Below are positions 1 to 7,027 of a DNA stretch of 8,350 nt, one piece after another. Made by a program: the position numbers and the translations under genes. The stretch is from Saprospirales bacterium (GTDB lineage Bacteria; Bacteroidota; Bacteroidia; Chitinophagales; JADJOU01): the NCBI GenBank assembly GCA_947461165.1, contig CANHJR010000039.1, positions 1 through 8,350 of the forward strand. Reading direction: 5' to 3'. Below the pieces are notes generated by a model, which saw only the letters and a program-made list of their open reading frames with translations, was not told the origin of the DNA and did no database searches. Numbering within the stretch: the first letter of the stretch is position 1; each line of letters starts with the position of its first letter.

Positions 1-158
1 AGTATCTCATCAATTCCATGAACTGGAAATGGCGAATATACATCATCAATTTCAATTCCATCTGCCTTGACAGTTGTTATCGCCTTCATAAGATCATCTT
101 CATGGGAATATACACTGTATATGTAATTCTTATGTTCTCTTTTACCAGGATTTGTCAT
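1..158 (-). CDS. actD: ActD, alternative complex III membrane subunit (DUF3341), N-terminal fragment
   Basis: Only the first 52 codons are in the window; the gene continues past the left edge. The visible protein starts MTNPGKREHKNYIYSVYSHE and continues into a stretch ending VYSPFPVHGIDEI. That 'YSPFPVHGID' signature is what I recognise from the DUF3341/ActD family, in which a soluble N-terminal domain is followed by two membrane helices that pack against ActC. The helices would be off-window. The ATG at 158 lies 27 bases after the actC stop, as expected for co-transcribed subunits of one complex. ActD has no known redox cofactor and is usually viewed as a structural subunit. No Shine-Dalgarno sequence is evident. 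The identity rests on the motif and on position directly after actC; it is too short to judge whether the gene is intact. Confidence 0.88.
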   Translation of the reverse strand, partial: MTNPGKREHKNYIYSVYSHEDDLMKAITTVKADGIEIDDVYSPFPVHGIDEI

Positions 159-185
159 AATTTATCTTTATTAAATCTTTGGTTA

Positions 186-1577
186 TTAATGTGATTGGTT
201 TTTATGTTTTTCTTGAGCAGCTTCAGATATCGAGGAGAAAATTGCTTTTACTTCAGCGATTGCAATCACTGGGAACGTTCTTGTGAATAGTAAGAAACAA
301 GTGAAGAATAATCCCAAACTACCAATAAAAATTGAAATATCTACCCAGGTTGGAGAGAAATAATTCCAACTAGAGACCAAGAAATCGTGATGAAGTGAAG
401 TTACAATAATTACAAAACGCTCAAACCACATTCCTACGTTTACGAAAATAGACATAATAAAGCTTACAAATACAGATCGTCTAAATTTCTTAAACCAAAA
501 CAACTGTGGCGAAAGAACATTACAGGTCATCATACTCCAGTATGCCCACCAATAATCACCAAAAGCTCTATTGTAAAACGCATACTGTTCGTATAAATAG
601 CCTGAGTACCAAGCAATAAACAACTCCGTAATGTATGCAATACCAACAATAGAACCAGTTAAAACAATTACCTTATTCATGGATTCAATGTGAGCTATAG
701 TAATATAATCTTCCAATTTCTGAACCTTTCTTGTAATTAACATCAGTGTTTGAACCATTGCAAAACCAGAGAAAATAGCACCAGCAACGAAGTATGGAGG
801 AAAAATAGTTGTATGCCAACCAGGAATGACAGAAGTGGCAAAGTCAAAAGATACGATCGTATGCACTGAAAGTACAAGTGGAGTAGACAAACCGGCTAGA
901 ACTAGCGATAAGCTTTCAAATCGAGACCATTGTACAGCAGTACCTCTCCATCCAAAACTTAGGATGTTATAAATGTTTTTTCGTTTAGCTGTTTTGGCTT
1001 TATCACGAATTGTTCCAAAGTCAGGCATCAATCCGGAGTACCAAAACAAACAAGATACCGTGAAATATGTCGAAATTGCAAAAACGTCCCAAAGCAATGG
1101 CGAGTTGAAATTAACCCATAGTGGACCTCGTGTATTCGCGTAAGGAAAGATAAAAAATCCCTGCCAAATTCGACCCATGTGAATCAAAGGGAATTGACCT
1201 GCACAAATAACTGCAAAAATAGTCATAGCCTCGGCAGCACGGTTAATACCAGTTCTCCATTTTTGTTTAAATAGAAGTAGAACAGCTGAAATCAGAGTAC
1301 CAGCGTGACCGATACCTACCCACCAGACAAAGTTCGTTATATCCCAAGCCCAGTTAACTGTTTTCTGAAGTCCCCAAACACCAATACCTTTGAAAATGGT
1401 CCAACTAACTGCAATAACATATAACAACAATCCTGCTAATGCAAAACCAAAAGCTATTTTCCAATCTCTTGGAGGAGTTCCTTCGGTATTTCTTACGATA
1501 TCTTCCGTAATCTGACCATAGGTTTTATCCTTACCAAGTATAAGTGGCTCTCTTAAAAGCGAATCTACATGCGACAT
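186..1577 (-). CDS. actC: ActC, NrfD/PsrC-like quinol-oxidising membrane subunit of alternative complex III
   Basis: This is an integral membrane protein of 463 residues, the usual ActC length. It belongs to the NrfD/PsrC family and should form the quinol-binding site that feeds electrons to the iron-sulfur clusters of ActB. I count about ten hydrophobic segments, roughly at residues 40-60, 80-103, 116-136, 161-181, 220-243, 258-282, 302-325, 343-362, 368-392 and 412-435, fitting two NrfD-type bundles plus flanking helices. Recognisable family stretches are WWVGIGHAGTLISA (85-98), the HMGR region (133-136) followed by FPYANTRGPLW, LWDVFAISTYFTVS (162-175), and SVHTIVSFDFATSVIPGWHTT (from residue 237). 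The acidic and histidine residues in these helices are the likely quinol and proton-path positions; that is inference from the family. It follows actB after 73 bases and precedes actD by 27, with no promoter box found in either gap. Confidence 0.96.
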   Translation of the reverse strand: MSHVDSLLREPLILGKDKTYGQITEDIVRNTEGTPPRDWKIAFGFALAGLLLYVIAVSWTIFKGIGVWGLQKTVNWAWDITNFVWWVGIGHAGTLISAVLLLFKQKWRTGINRAAEAMTIFAVICAGQFPLIHMGRIWQGFFIFPYANTRGPLWVNFNSPLLWDVFAISTYFTVSCLFWYSGLMPDFGTIRDKAKTAKRKNIYNILSFGWRGTAVQWSRFESLSLVLAGLSTPLVLSVHTIVSFDFATSVIPGWHTTIFPPYFVAGAIFSGFAMVQTLMLITRKVQKLEDYITIAHIESMNKVIVLTGSIVGIAYITELFIAWYSGYLYEQYAFYNRAFGDYWWAYWSMMTCNVLSPQLFWFKKFRRSVFVSFIMSIFVNVGMWFERFVIIVTSLHHDFLVSSWNYFSPTWVDISIFIGSLGLFFTCFLLFTRTFPVIAIAEVKAIFSSISEAAQEKHKNQSH

Positions 1578-1650
1578 ATTTCTTAAAATTTTTCTGTTGT
1601 CTTATGATTGTATTAACAAATTCTTTATTATAATCTTGTTACTTCTATTG

Positions 1651-4600
1651 TTATACCGTTTTTTTAAGGTCTCTATTTCTGACTTTAGTCAAATAAGTGA
1701 CGTTAGGTTTTGTATAAATTTCTTCTATAACTCCAAAGGCTCTCTCATCTTCCGAACTTGCGAATGCTTTTGTATTTTTATTATTCACATCTCCAAATAC
1801 GATTGCATTCGTCGGACAGGCCGATTGACAAGCTGTCTGAATATCCCCGTCTCTCAATTCTCGACTTTCCTTCTTAGCTTCTAATTTACTAGCTTGAATT
1901 TTCTGCGTACAGAAACTACACTTTTCGATTACACCTCTGGAACGCGTCACTACATCTGGATTTAAAACCATGCGAGCGACTGAATCTGTTCTATTGAGTG
2001 GATCTTCATCATTACCAGATCCCCAAGCATCAGCACCTTGATAATCAAACCAATTGAATCGTCTTACTTTGTAAGGACAGTTATTAGCGCAATATCTAGT
2101 TCCAATACATCTGTTATACGCCATTTGATTAATTCCTTCAGAGCTATGGTTTGTTGCGGATACTGGACAAACGTTTTCACAAGGGGCATTATCGCAGTGT
2201 TGACATAACATTGGTTGGAATGTTACATCTGGATTGTTCACATCGCCGGTATGATATCTATCGATTCGAAGCCAATGCATATCGTGAGAACGATGTACTT
2301 CGTTCTTACCAACTACCGGTACATTATTTTCAATATTACAAGCAACCACGCAAGCACCACATCCTACACAAGAGTTTAGGTCGATAACCATTCCCCATTT
2401 GTGACCAAGTGATTCGTGCTTTGGATATAAGGTCACCAAATGATGTTCAATCCATTCTTTTCGACCCTTCCCTAAAATGGTATTACCAGCTTCTGGATTT
2501 GCTTTATACTCTGCCAATGTAGTTTCCTTGATCAAATCACGTGTTTTCTCACCACCCAATCCTTTGTGATTCAAGGTGAAATAAGACTGAACAGATGCCA
2601 GTTTATCATATTCTCCCGAATTTGAAACTTCTACTTTCGTAGCAATATTGGAGTCGTTACTCGAGAATTGATATGCATTAGCTCCATATTGATATTCTGC
2701 ATTGCTTGTTTTGGTACGACCAAAGCCAAATTTCATACCAAGTGTTCCAGGTGCAACTCCTGCAACGGAAACTACTGGAAGCGAAACGGTCTTTCCATTG
2801 ATCTTAACATTTAATATCGCGTAACGTTTTTCATTAAGAATGTCATCTGCGCCCATTTCTTTGACATCGGCAGGATTCGCTATAAAATAATTGCCCCAAG
2901 TCATTCTAGATACAGGATCTGGAAGCTCTTGAATAAATGGATTATCAGCAGATGAACCATCGCCATGAACTGTTTGATAAAACTTGATTTCGAACTTAGA
3001 TTTTGGATAATCCGATTGCAATTTTGCGATCGATTCACTGACTGCAGATGCATTAAATGCATTTGAACCGCTTATTGTTGAATTTCCTGACTCACCCTTC
3101 ATAATGGTATATGACCAAAATCCATCAAAATTTGCATATTCACCACTGTTGTTATAGCTTGCCGCAGTTCCTCGAATGACATCATAATAGGTGCCAGTAG
3201 CACCAGACCAAATCATCAAAGACTGCTGAGCTTGACGGGTATTAAAGAGCGGAGAAATAACAGGTTGACCAATAGAATAAATTCCTTGTTTCGGCTCATA
3301 ATCATTCCAACTTTCTAAATAGTGATTTGTTGGACAAATATATTGACAGACAGAAGATGTTTCATCAATTCTATCGGAAAAGGAAATTGAAAGATCAAGT
3401 TTTTTGATTTGTTCAGCTAACTTATCTCCATTGGACATGGAATAAACTGGATTGGAATCTAAAAATAAAACCGCTTTTATAGAACCCGCACTAAGATCTG
3501 CATTAAATGCATCTAATTCAACTTTCGTTCCTTTTTTATAATTAACGGCTGAACCAACAGATACCGTATTGCCAATGGCTCCTAAAAAGCTATTCACAGC
3601 ATACGTTAATATTTGTGCATTCTTATCATTTGTTCCGTTGACAACAAGAATAGACTTTCCTGCATCTTTTGCTTGAAGCAAAGCATTTTTTACCGCATTT
3701 ACTCCTGGAATTGTTGATGAGGTGCCACTTGTAAGTGCACTATATAGATCACCAACAAATCTTGCTTCTTCTGAAGCAGAAACTACAAATTTCTCATCTG
3801 CTGTTGCACTAGACGCTGAAGGTACTGATTCAACATGAATGTGCTTCGACATATTGGTACTTTCTTTCGAAACTTTTCTTCGAAGAATATAGTCTTTTGA
3901 ATATTCAATTGGACTCAACCACGTGGCTAAGAAGTCTGCCCCTATAGAAAGGATGACATCTGCATTAGCAAAATTATAGTTTGGAAGTGTTTTAGTTCCA
4001 AAAGATTTTTCAGTCGCCTCAATCAATCCAGAATAACTCATTGCATCATGAGTGACATGGATAGCATTGGAGTACTTTGCTTTAAACTGTGCTATTACAG
4101 CATTCGTGGAAGGGCTATTAATCGTAGAAGAGACAATGGCTATTTTACCACCAGATGCATTGATTTGAGATAATTTTGCTGCAATTTCGCTATCTACTGT
4201 TTTCCAATCAGAATCTTTGCCTGCTTTCTTTGGGTTTTGGTGTCTATTGGAGTCATATAGCGTAATTATTGAGGCCTGAGCAAGAGCCGTCGTTCCGCCT
4301 TTGGTCACTTTTGAATCAGGATTTCCTTCAATTTTGATAGGTCGTCCGTCACGGTTTTTAACCAAAATACTTACATAGTCTCCGCCTTGTGCATAAACTG
4401 AAGAATAATAAGAAGCGATACCAGGTGCAATCTCTTCAGGTCTATTGACATAAGGGATAGACTTTTTTTCAGGTATGGAACATCCTGCAGCAATTGTTGC
4501 TGCACCCACTGTAAAACCAAGAGTTTTTAGAAAATCTCTACGGTTCGTGTCATTATCCGTTATTGGTTCCAATATACCTTCTAGAACAGGAAGATCATCT

Positions 4601-4680
4601 CCAAATTCTTTATGGTCTGTTGGCAGGCTATTGTTTGGTTCTAATTCTGCGAATGATTGCCAATATTTTTTCTCTTGCAT
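1651..4680 (-). CDS. actB: ActB, molybdopterin-oxidoreductase-like plus iron-sulfur subunit of alternative complex III
   Basis: This 1009-residue protein fuses the two parts that are separate subunits in PsrA/PsrB-type enzymes. A long N-terminal extension (1-46) precedes a twin-arginine signal, NRRDFLKTLGF (46-56), and a lipobox-like AAGC ending at Cys67; the extension is typical of the 'TAT-variant-translocated' family. Roughly 100-640 resembles a MopB-type domain; in characterised complexes this domain carries no molybdenum cofactor and I see no obvious reason to expect one here. The C-terminal ferredoxin-like domain (about 764-970) has four cysteine groups: 771/774/777/781, 826/829/834/838, 858/864/868 and 921/924/951/955. 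The third group, CIGTRYCANNC, has Thr861 where a fourth cysteine would sit. The 15 cysteines therefore fit three [4Fe-4S] and one [3Fe-4S] cluster, matching known ActB. It should act on the periplasmic side, between ActC and ActA. The start codon is 51 bases after actA, with no promoter box between. Confidence 0.96.
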   Translation of the reverse strand: MQEKKYWQSFAELEPNNSLPTDHKEFGDDLPVLEGILEPITDNDTNRRDFLKTLGFTVGAATIAAGCSIPEKKSIPYVNRPEEIAPGIASYYSSVYAQGGDYVSILVKNRDGRPIKIEGNPDSKVTKGGTTALAQASIITLYDSNRHQNPKKAGKDSDWKTVDSEIAAKLSQINASGGKIAIVSSTINSPSTNAVIAQFKAKYSNAIHVTHDAMSYSGLIEATEKSFGTKTLPNYNFANADVILSIGADFLATWLSPIEYSKDYILRRKVSKESTNMSKHIHVESVPSASSATADEKFVVSASEEARFVGDLYSALTSGTSSTIPGVNAVKNALLQAKDAGKSILVVNGTNDKNAQILTYAVNSFLGAIGNTVSVGSAVNYKKGTKVELDAFNADLSAGSIKAVLFLDSNPVYSMSNGDKLAEQIKKLDLSISFSDRIDETSSVCQYICPTNHYLESWNDYEPKQGIYSIGQPVISPLFNTRQAQQSLMIWSGATGTYYDVIRGTAASYNNSGEYANFDGFWSYTIMKGESGNSTISGSNAFNASAVSESIAKLQSDYPKSKFEIKFYQTVHGDGSSADNPFIQELPDPVSRMTWGNYFIANPADVKEMGADDILNEKRYAILNVKINGKTVSLPVVSVAGVAPGTLGMKFGFGRTKTSNAEYQYGANAYQFSSNDSNIATKVEVSNSGEYDKLASVQSYFTLNHKGLGGEKTRDLIKETTLAEYKANPEAGNTILGKGRKEWIEHHLVTLYPKHESLGHKWGMVIDLNSCVGCGACVVACNIENNVPVVGKNEVHRSHDMHWLRIDRYHTGDVNNPDVTFQPMLCQHCDNAPCENVCPVSATNHSSEGINQMAYNRCIGTRYCANNCPYKVRRFNWFDYQGADAWGSGNDEDPLNRTDSVARMVLNPDVVTRSRGVIEKCSFCTQKIQASKLEAKKESRELRDGDIQTACQSACPTNAIVFGDVNNKNTKAFASSEDERAFGVIEEIYTKPNVTYLTKVRNRDLKKTV

Positions 4681-4731
4681 ATTCTTTTGGTTATAGCAGA
4701 TTTTATATAATATAGATATTGATAATAGTTA

Positions 4732-6006
4732 TTAGTAGTGACATTTTTGACATTCCGTACCACCGATGTCGCTAACAGTTACTCGTTTACGAGTTCCATT
4801 TTTGATTTCTTCGTGGAATTTAGCAAATGTCTTATAATAAGCATTGTCAACGAACTGAACGTCATGATTTCTGTGACAATTGATACACCATCCCATAGAA
4901 AGTGGAGAGTATTGATAAACTTCTTCCATTTTCTCTATTGGACCATGACAGGTTTGGCATTCAACTTTTCCAGCTGTAACATGCTGCGCATGATTAAAAT
5001 AAACATGGTCTGGTAGGTTGTGAATACGAACCCATTCTACAGGTTTTGGTTGTTTAGAATAGGTACTTGTATTTGGATCCCAACCAACAGCTTCGTATAT
5101 TTTGGCAATTTCTGATTTTCCATATTTTGGACCTTGTTGAACTGCTTTGTGACAATTCATACAAGTTGAAACGGAAGGAATATTTGCGTGTTTTCCATCT
5201 GCTGCAGTAAAATGACAATATTGGCACTCAATTTTGTTCTTACCAGCATGTAACTCGTGGGAGTAGCGAATTGGTTGCGTTGGTTGATATCCTTGCTGAC
5301 GACCTAAATTCATCGCAGACTTTCCAAGAGCAAAAACAAAAAGTAATGTGGTAATAAGCATAAGCCCTGATTTGAATGAAGACTTCAAATAGAATGGCGT
5401 CTTATCTTCTTCGGCTAGTTCTAGAGTGTATTGTTTATCACCACTTTTATTGATAGACATACCAGAAAGGCTCTTTGATGCTCGTCCCAATAGATAAACT
5501 AAAACCAACAAAAGAAGTAAAGCAACAATAATAGATGTACTATATGATGATTTACTTTCTGTGTCTACAGCTGCCATAGTGGTTGACACCGAAGTTCCAG
5601 CGGGCGCAGCAGCCGCAGGATTTGCTATATATGCCAAAATATTATTCAACTCTTCATCAGAAATCTGACCTGCAAATACGGTCATGGCACTAGCATCATA
5701 GGTTTGCATTTTCACGGCATAAGGCATACCTGCTGATACAGGATCATTCCAATTTGTAATCCAAGATCGAAGCCATTGTTCACCTGATTTGCCTTTGAAG
5801 TCTCCAGCTGCTTTCCATCTATCGATGACTCCTTCGAGTGCTGGACCAGTCATTTTTTGTTTTAGATCAACAGCATGACAGCTTCCGCACTTGGATCGAA
5901 AAGTAGCCTTACCTGCCTTAGCATCTTGTGCATAAAGCGAAGTGCTCACATTTGATAACAATATAACAACAAGAAGAATAGCGACTTTTTTGAGTTTGTG
6001 TGCCAT
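4732..6006 (-). CDS. actA: ActA, six-heme cytochrome c of alternative complex III (monoheme domain fused to pentaheme domain)
   Basis: ActA is the membrane-anchored periplasmic cytochrome that carries electrons from ActB towards an oxidase or soluble cytochrome. I start it at the ATG at 6006 (424 residues). This gives an immediate signal peptide (basic start, hydrophobic 8-20, likely cleavage after Ala26). The frame stays open to an ATG at 6090, but that start would bury the signal and lies upstream of the promoter-like box. Six CXXCH heme sites are visible: 40-44, 261-265, 282-286, 350-354, 374-378 and 419-423, the last almost at the C-terminus. The first belongs to a class I cytochrome c domain (about 28-130), with Met108 in AMTVFAGQISDEEL the probable distal ligand. 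Hydrophobic helices at about 158-175 and 213-229 flank a polar loop. The stretch QPTQPIRYSHELHAGKNKIE before heme 2 is the classic ActA signature. The second helix and the five-heme part are standard; the front domain and first helix are extra relative to the five-heme form. Confidence 0.94.
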   Translation of the reverse strand: MAHKLKKVAILLVVILLSNVSTSLYAQDAKAGKATFRSKCGSCHAVDLKQKMTGPALEGVIDRWKAAGDFKGKSGEQWLRSWITNWNDPVSAGMPYAVKMQTYDASAMTVFAGQISDEELNNILAYIANPAAAAPAGTSVSTTMAAVDTESKSSYSTSIIVALLLLLVLVYLLGRASKSLSGMSINKSGDKQYTLELAEEDKTPFYLKSSFKSGLMLITTLLFVFALGKSAMNLGRQQGYQPTQPIRYSHELHAGKNKIECQYCHFTAADGKHANIPSVSTCMNCHKAVQQGPKYGKSEIAKIYEAVGWDPNTSTYSKQPKPVEWVRIHNLPDHVYFNHAQHVTAGKVECQTCHGPIEKMEEVYQYSPLSMGWCINCHRNHDVQFVDNAYYKTFAKFHEEIKNGTRKRVTVSDIGGTECQKCHY

Positions 6007-6046
6007 TTCGTAGTTTTGAGGTTTACTATATTTTAAAATTCGTGGG

Positions 6047-6054
6047 CAAATATA
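6047..6054 (-). promoter_or_regulatory. Candidate -7 promoter box (TAnnTTTG) of the act operon
   Basis: On the minus strand this reads TATATTTG, an exact match to the Bacteroidota housekeeping -7 consensus TAnnTTTG. It is 40 bases before the chosen actA ATG at 6006, giving a plausible 5' leader of about 35 bases. No TTTG-like -33 element is seen about 19 bases upstream, so the match rests on the -7 box alone. It is the only such box I found in the 136-base gap between smpB and actA. Confidence 0.5.
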
Positions 6055-6108
6055 CGCACTGTTATCTTTTTGATTCCTGAATTCTTTCACTAATTTTCCA
6101 CATTCTAA

Positions 6109-6135
6109 AGTTTAATAAAATTACTTATTGAAACT
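6109..6135 (-). terminator. Possible weak hairpin after smpB
   Basis: On the minus strand, AGTTT-C-AATAA pairs with TTATTAAACT around the six-base loop GTAATT, giving ten base pairs with one bulged C. It begins 8 bases after the smpB stop codon and ends before the candidate actA promoter box, where a terminator would be expected. The stem is almost all A-T and no strong U-run follows, so termination is uncertain; it could be a chance feature of AT-rich DNA. Confidence 0.3.
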
Positions 6136-6142
6136 CAAATAA

Positions 6143-6613
6143 TTATCTCATTTTATACTCTTTTTTCATTCTATCCATAGATCGTTTATTCTCCCGATCC
6201 TTTATAGAATTTCGTTTGTCAAAGACTTTCTTTCCTTGTGCTAACGCAATATCGAGCTTTATAAAGCCGCGTTCGTTGATCCAAAGTGATAGTGGAATAA
6301 TCGTTAAACCTCTTTCTTTTACTTTAGCAAGCAATCCATTGATTTCTTGCTTCCGAAGAAGCAATTTCCGTTCCCGATTTGGCTGATGGTTGAGATAGCT
6401 GCCATATTCGTATTCTCCGACATTCATGTTTTTAATATAGAGTTCATCTTTGCGAAAATAGCAAAAGCCTTCATTGATACTTATTTTTCCGGTGCGAATC
6501 GCTTTAACCTCAGTGCCCCGAAGTTCAATAGCTGCCGTATATTTTTTTATGATATTGAATAAGAAATTAGCCTTCTTGTTATCTATGCGAATGTCGCCCT
6601 TTATTTTGATCAT
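6143..6613 (-). CDS. smpB: SmpB, SsrA (tmRNA)-binding protein
   Basis: SmpB binds tmRNA and brings it to ribosomes stalled on messages without a stop codon, so that the unfinished protein is tagged for degradation and the ribosome is freed. The 156-residue length is normal. Family hallmarks are visible in order: NKKANF near the start (12-17), LRGTEVKAIRTGK (31-43), the NRERKLLLRKQEI block (79-91), KVKERGLTIIPL (98-109), and ALAQGKKVFDKR (123-134), with the conserved DKR at 132-134. The C-terminal tail after 134 is strongly basic (RENKRSMDRMKKEYK), as expected for the tail that enters the empty mRNA channel. It starts 10 bases after the stop codon of the small membrane-protein ORF and is probably co-transcribed with it. 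The partner tmRNA gene (ssrA) is not in this window. Confidence 0.97.
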   Translation of the reverse strand: MIKIKGDIRIDNKKANFLFNIIKKYTAAIELRGTEVKAIRTGKISINEGFCYFRKDELYIKNMNVGEYEYGSYLNHQPNRERKLLLRKQEINGLLAKVKERGLTIIPLSLWINERGFIKLDIALAQGKKVFDKRNSIKDRENKRSMDRMKKEYKMR

Positions 6614-6623
6614 TTGAATATGT

Positions 6624-6854
6624 TTACAGATATAATTTCCAAATGCCGATGAAAATAGATAGGCTATTGATCATGATTGTACCATTCAATCCTCGATATC
6701 CTTCTTGGTCAATTTTTCCAAGATAAATTGAAATCGAAAAAAGTAAACTCGCAAAAACAGTTGTATAAGTTATTATAAAACCAAAGCAACCGATCATTGC
6801 AAGGAGAGCAAAAAAAAAATTAATTAGAGATACGACCTGAACAATTTGAATCAT
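6624..6854 (-). CDS. Small predicted membrane protein of unknown function
   Basis: I do not recognise this 76-residue protein. It is very hydrophobic, with probable membrane helices at about 5-25 (INFFFALLAMIGCFGF), 27-42 and 55-74, and a short polar loop containing KIDQEGYRGLNG (about 43-54). I chose the ATG at 6854 because the frame's alternative start at 6881 lies upstream of a promoter-like box and adds an unhelpful polar, cysteine-containing stretch. The stop is 10 bases before smpB, which suggests one transcript, although a link to trans-translation is not implied by this alone. A run of ten T in the coding strand, at 6810-6819, encodes the FFF of the first helix and could allow slippage. 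The uninterrupted hydrophobic pattern supports a real gene; the lack of a recognised family is the main doubt. Confidence 0.6.
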   Translation of the reverse strand: MIQIVQVVSLINFFFALLAMIGCFGFIITYTTVFASLLFSISIYLGKIDQEGYRGLNGTIMINSLSIFIGIWKLYL

Positions 6855-6858
6855 TTCA

Positions 6859-6866
6859 CAAAAGTA
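6859..6866 (-). promoter_or_regulatory. Candidate -7 promoter box (TAnnTTTG) for the small membrane protein and smpB
   Basis: The minus strand reads TACTTTTG, an exact fit to TAnnTTTG. The -33 position, 19 bases further upstream, reads AATG, only a half match to TTTG. The box ends four bases before the ATG at 6854, so a transcript from it would begin at or next to that codon. The message would then be leaderless for the small ORF, or the box would really serve smpB alone. Confidence 0.4.
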
Positions 6867-6989
6867 GCAATATGTAAACAATGAGCATTGAAAATTGAAA
6901 TAAAACTAAAAACAATATTTCAGTACAGGATTGACACCAAGCAAAAATTAAAGGTGTTCAGATATGTCAATTATTCAATATTTTTACCT

Positions 6990-7004
6990 CTTTAAATTTT
7001 AAAG
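6990..7004. repeat. Short perfect inverted repeat upstream of the DUF2452 gene
   Basis: CTTTAAA and TTTAAAG are exact inverted copies separated by a single T, ending 23 bases before the ATG at 7028. The symmetry and position would suit a dimeric regulator site or a 5' leader element, but all but two of its 15 bases are A or T in an AT-rich region, so chance is a serious alternative. Confidence 0.35.
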
Positions 7005-7027
7005 AATTTATTTAACTGGAACCTCAA

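Larger units (their letters stand above)
6855..7027. other. Divergent intergenic region
   Basis: This 173-base AT-rich gap separates the leftward small-ORF/smpB pair from the rightward DUF2452 gene and must hold the promoters for both. The leftward TACTTTTG box is at its left end. For the rightward gene only an imperfect box is seen, TATTTTTA at about 6978-6985 (last base off consensus), with no convincing -33 element. A perfect 7-base inverted repeat lies at 6990-7004. I see no coding sequence or structured RNA in it. Confidence 0.6.

Noticed and set aside
1578..1650. Internal promoter in the actB-actC gap
   Set aside because: No TAnnTTTG match was found on the minus strand; the nearest sequence, AGAATTTG, misses the first two consensus bases.
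1597..1884. Plus-strand open frame of 95 codons
   Set aside because: It lies mostly antisense to the iron-sulfur end of actB, and its product has no recognisable family or domain pattern. It is a shadow frame.
2151..2387. Plus-strand open frame of 78 codons
   Set aside because: It is fully antisense to the cysteine-rich part of actB, whose conserved motifs explain the sequence.
1651..4680. Possibility that actB is a true molybdenum oxidoreductase such as a polysulfide or formate enzyme
   Set aside because: The fused iron-sulfur domain, the extended Tat signal and the actA/actC/actD neighbours identify alternative complex III, whose ActB lacks the cofactor in characterised examples.
4738..5016. 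Plus-strand open frame of 92 codons
   Set aside because: It is antisense to the heme-binding end of actA and shows no coherent domain pattern.
6934..6957. ACACC/GGTGT inverted repeat in the divergent intergenic region
   Set aside because: A five-base stem with a 14-base loop is expected by chance, and no U-run or box accompanies it.
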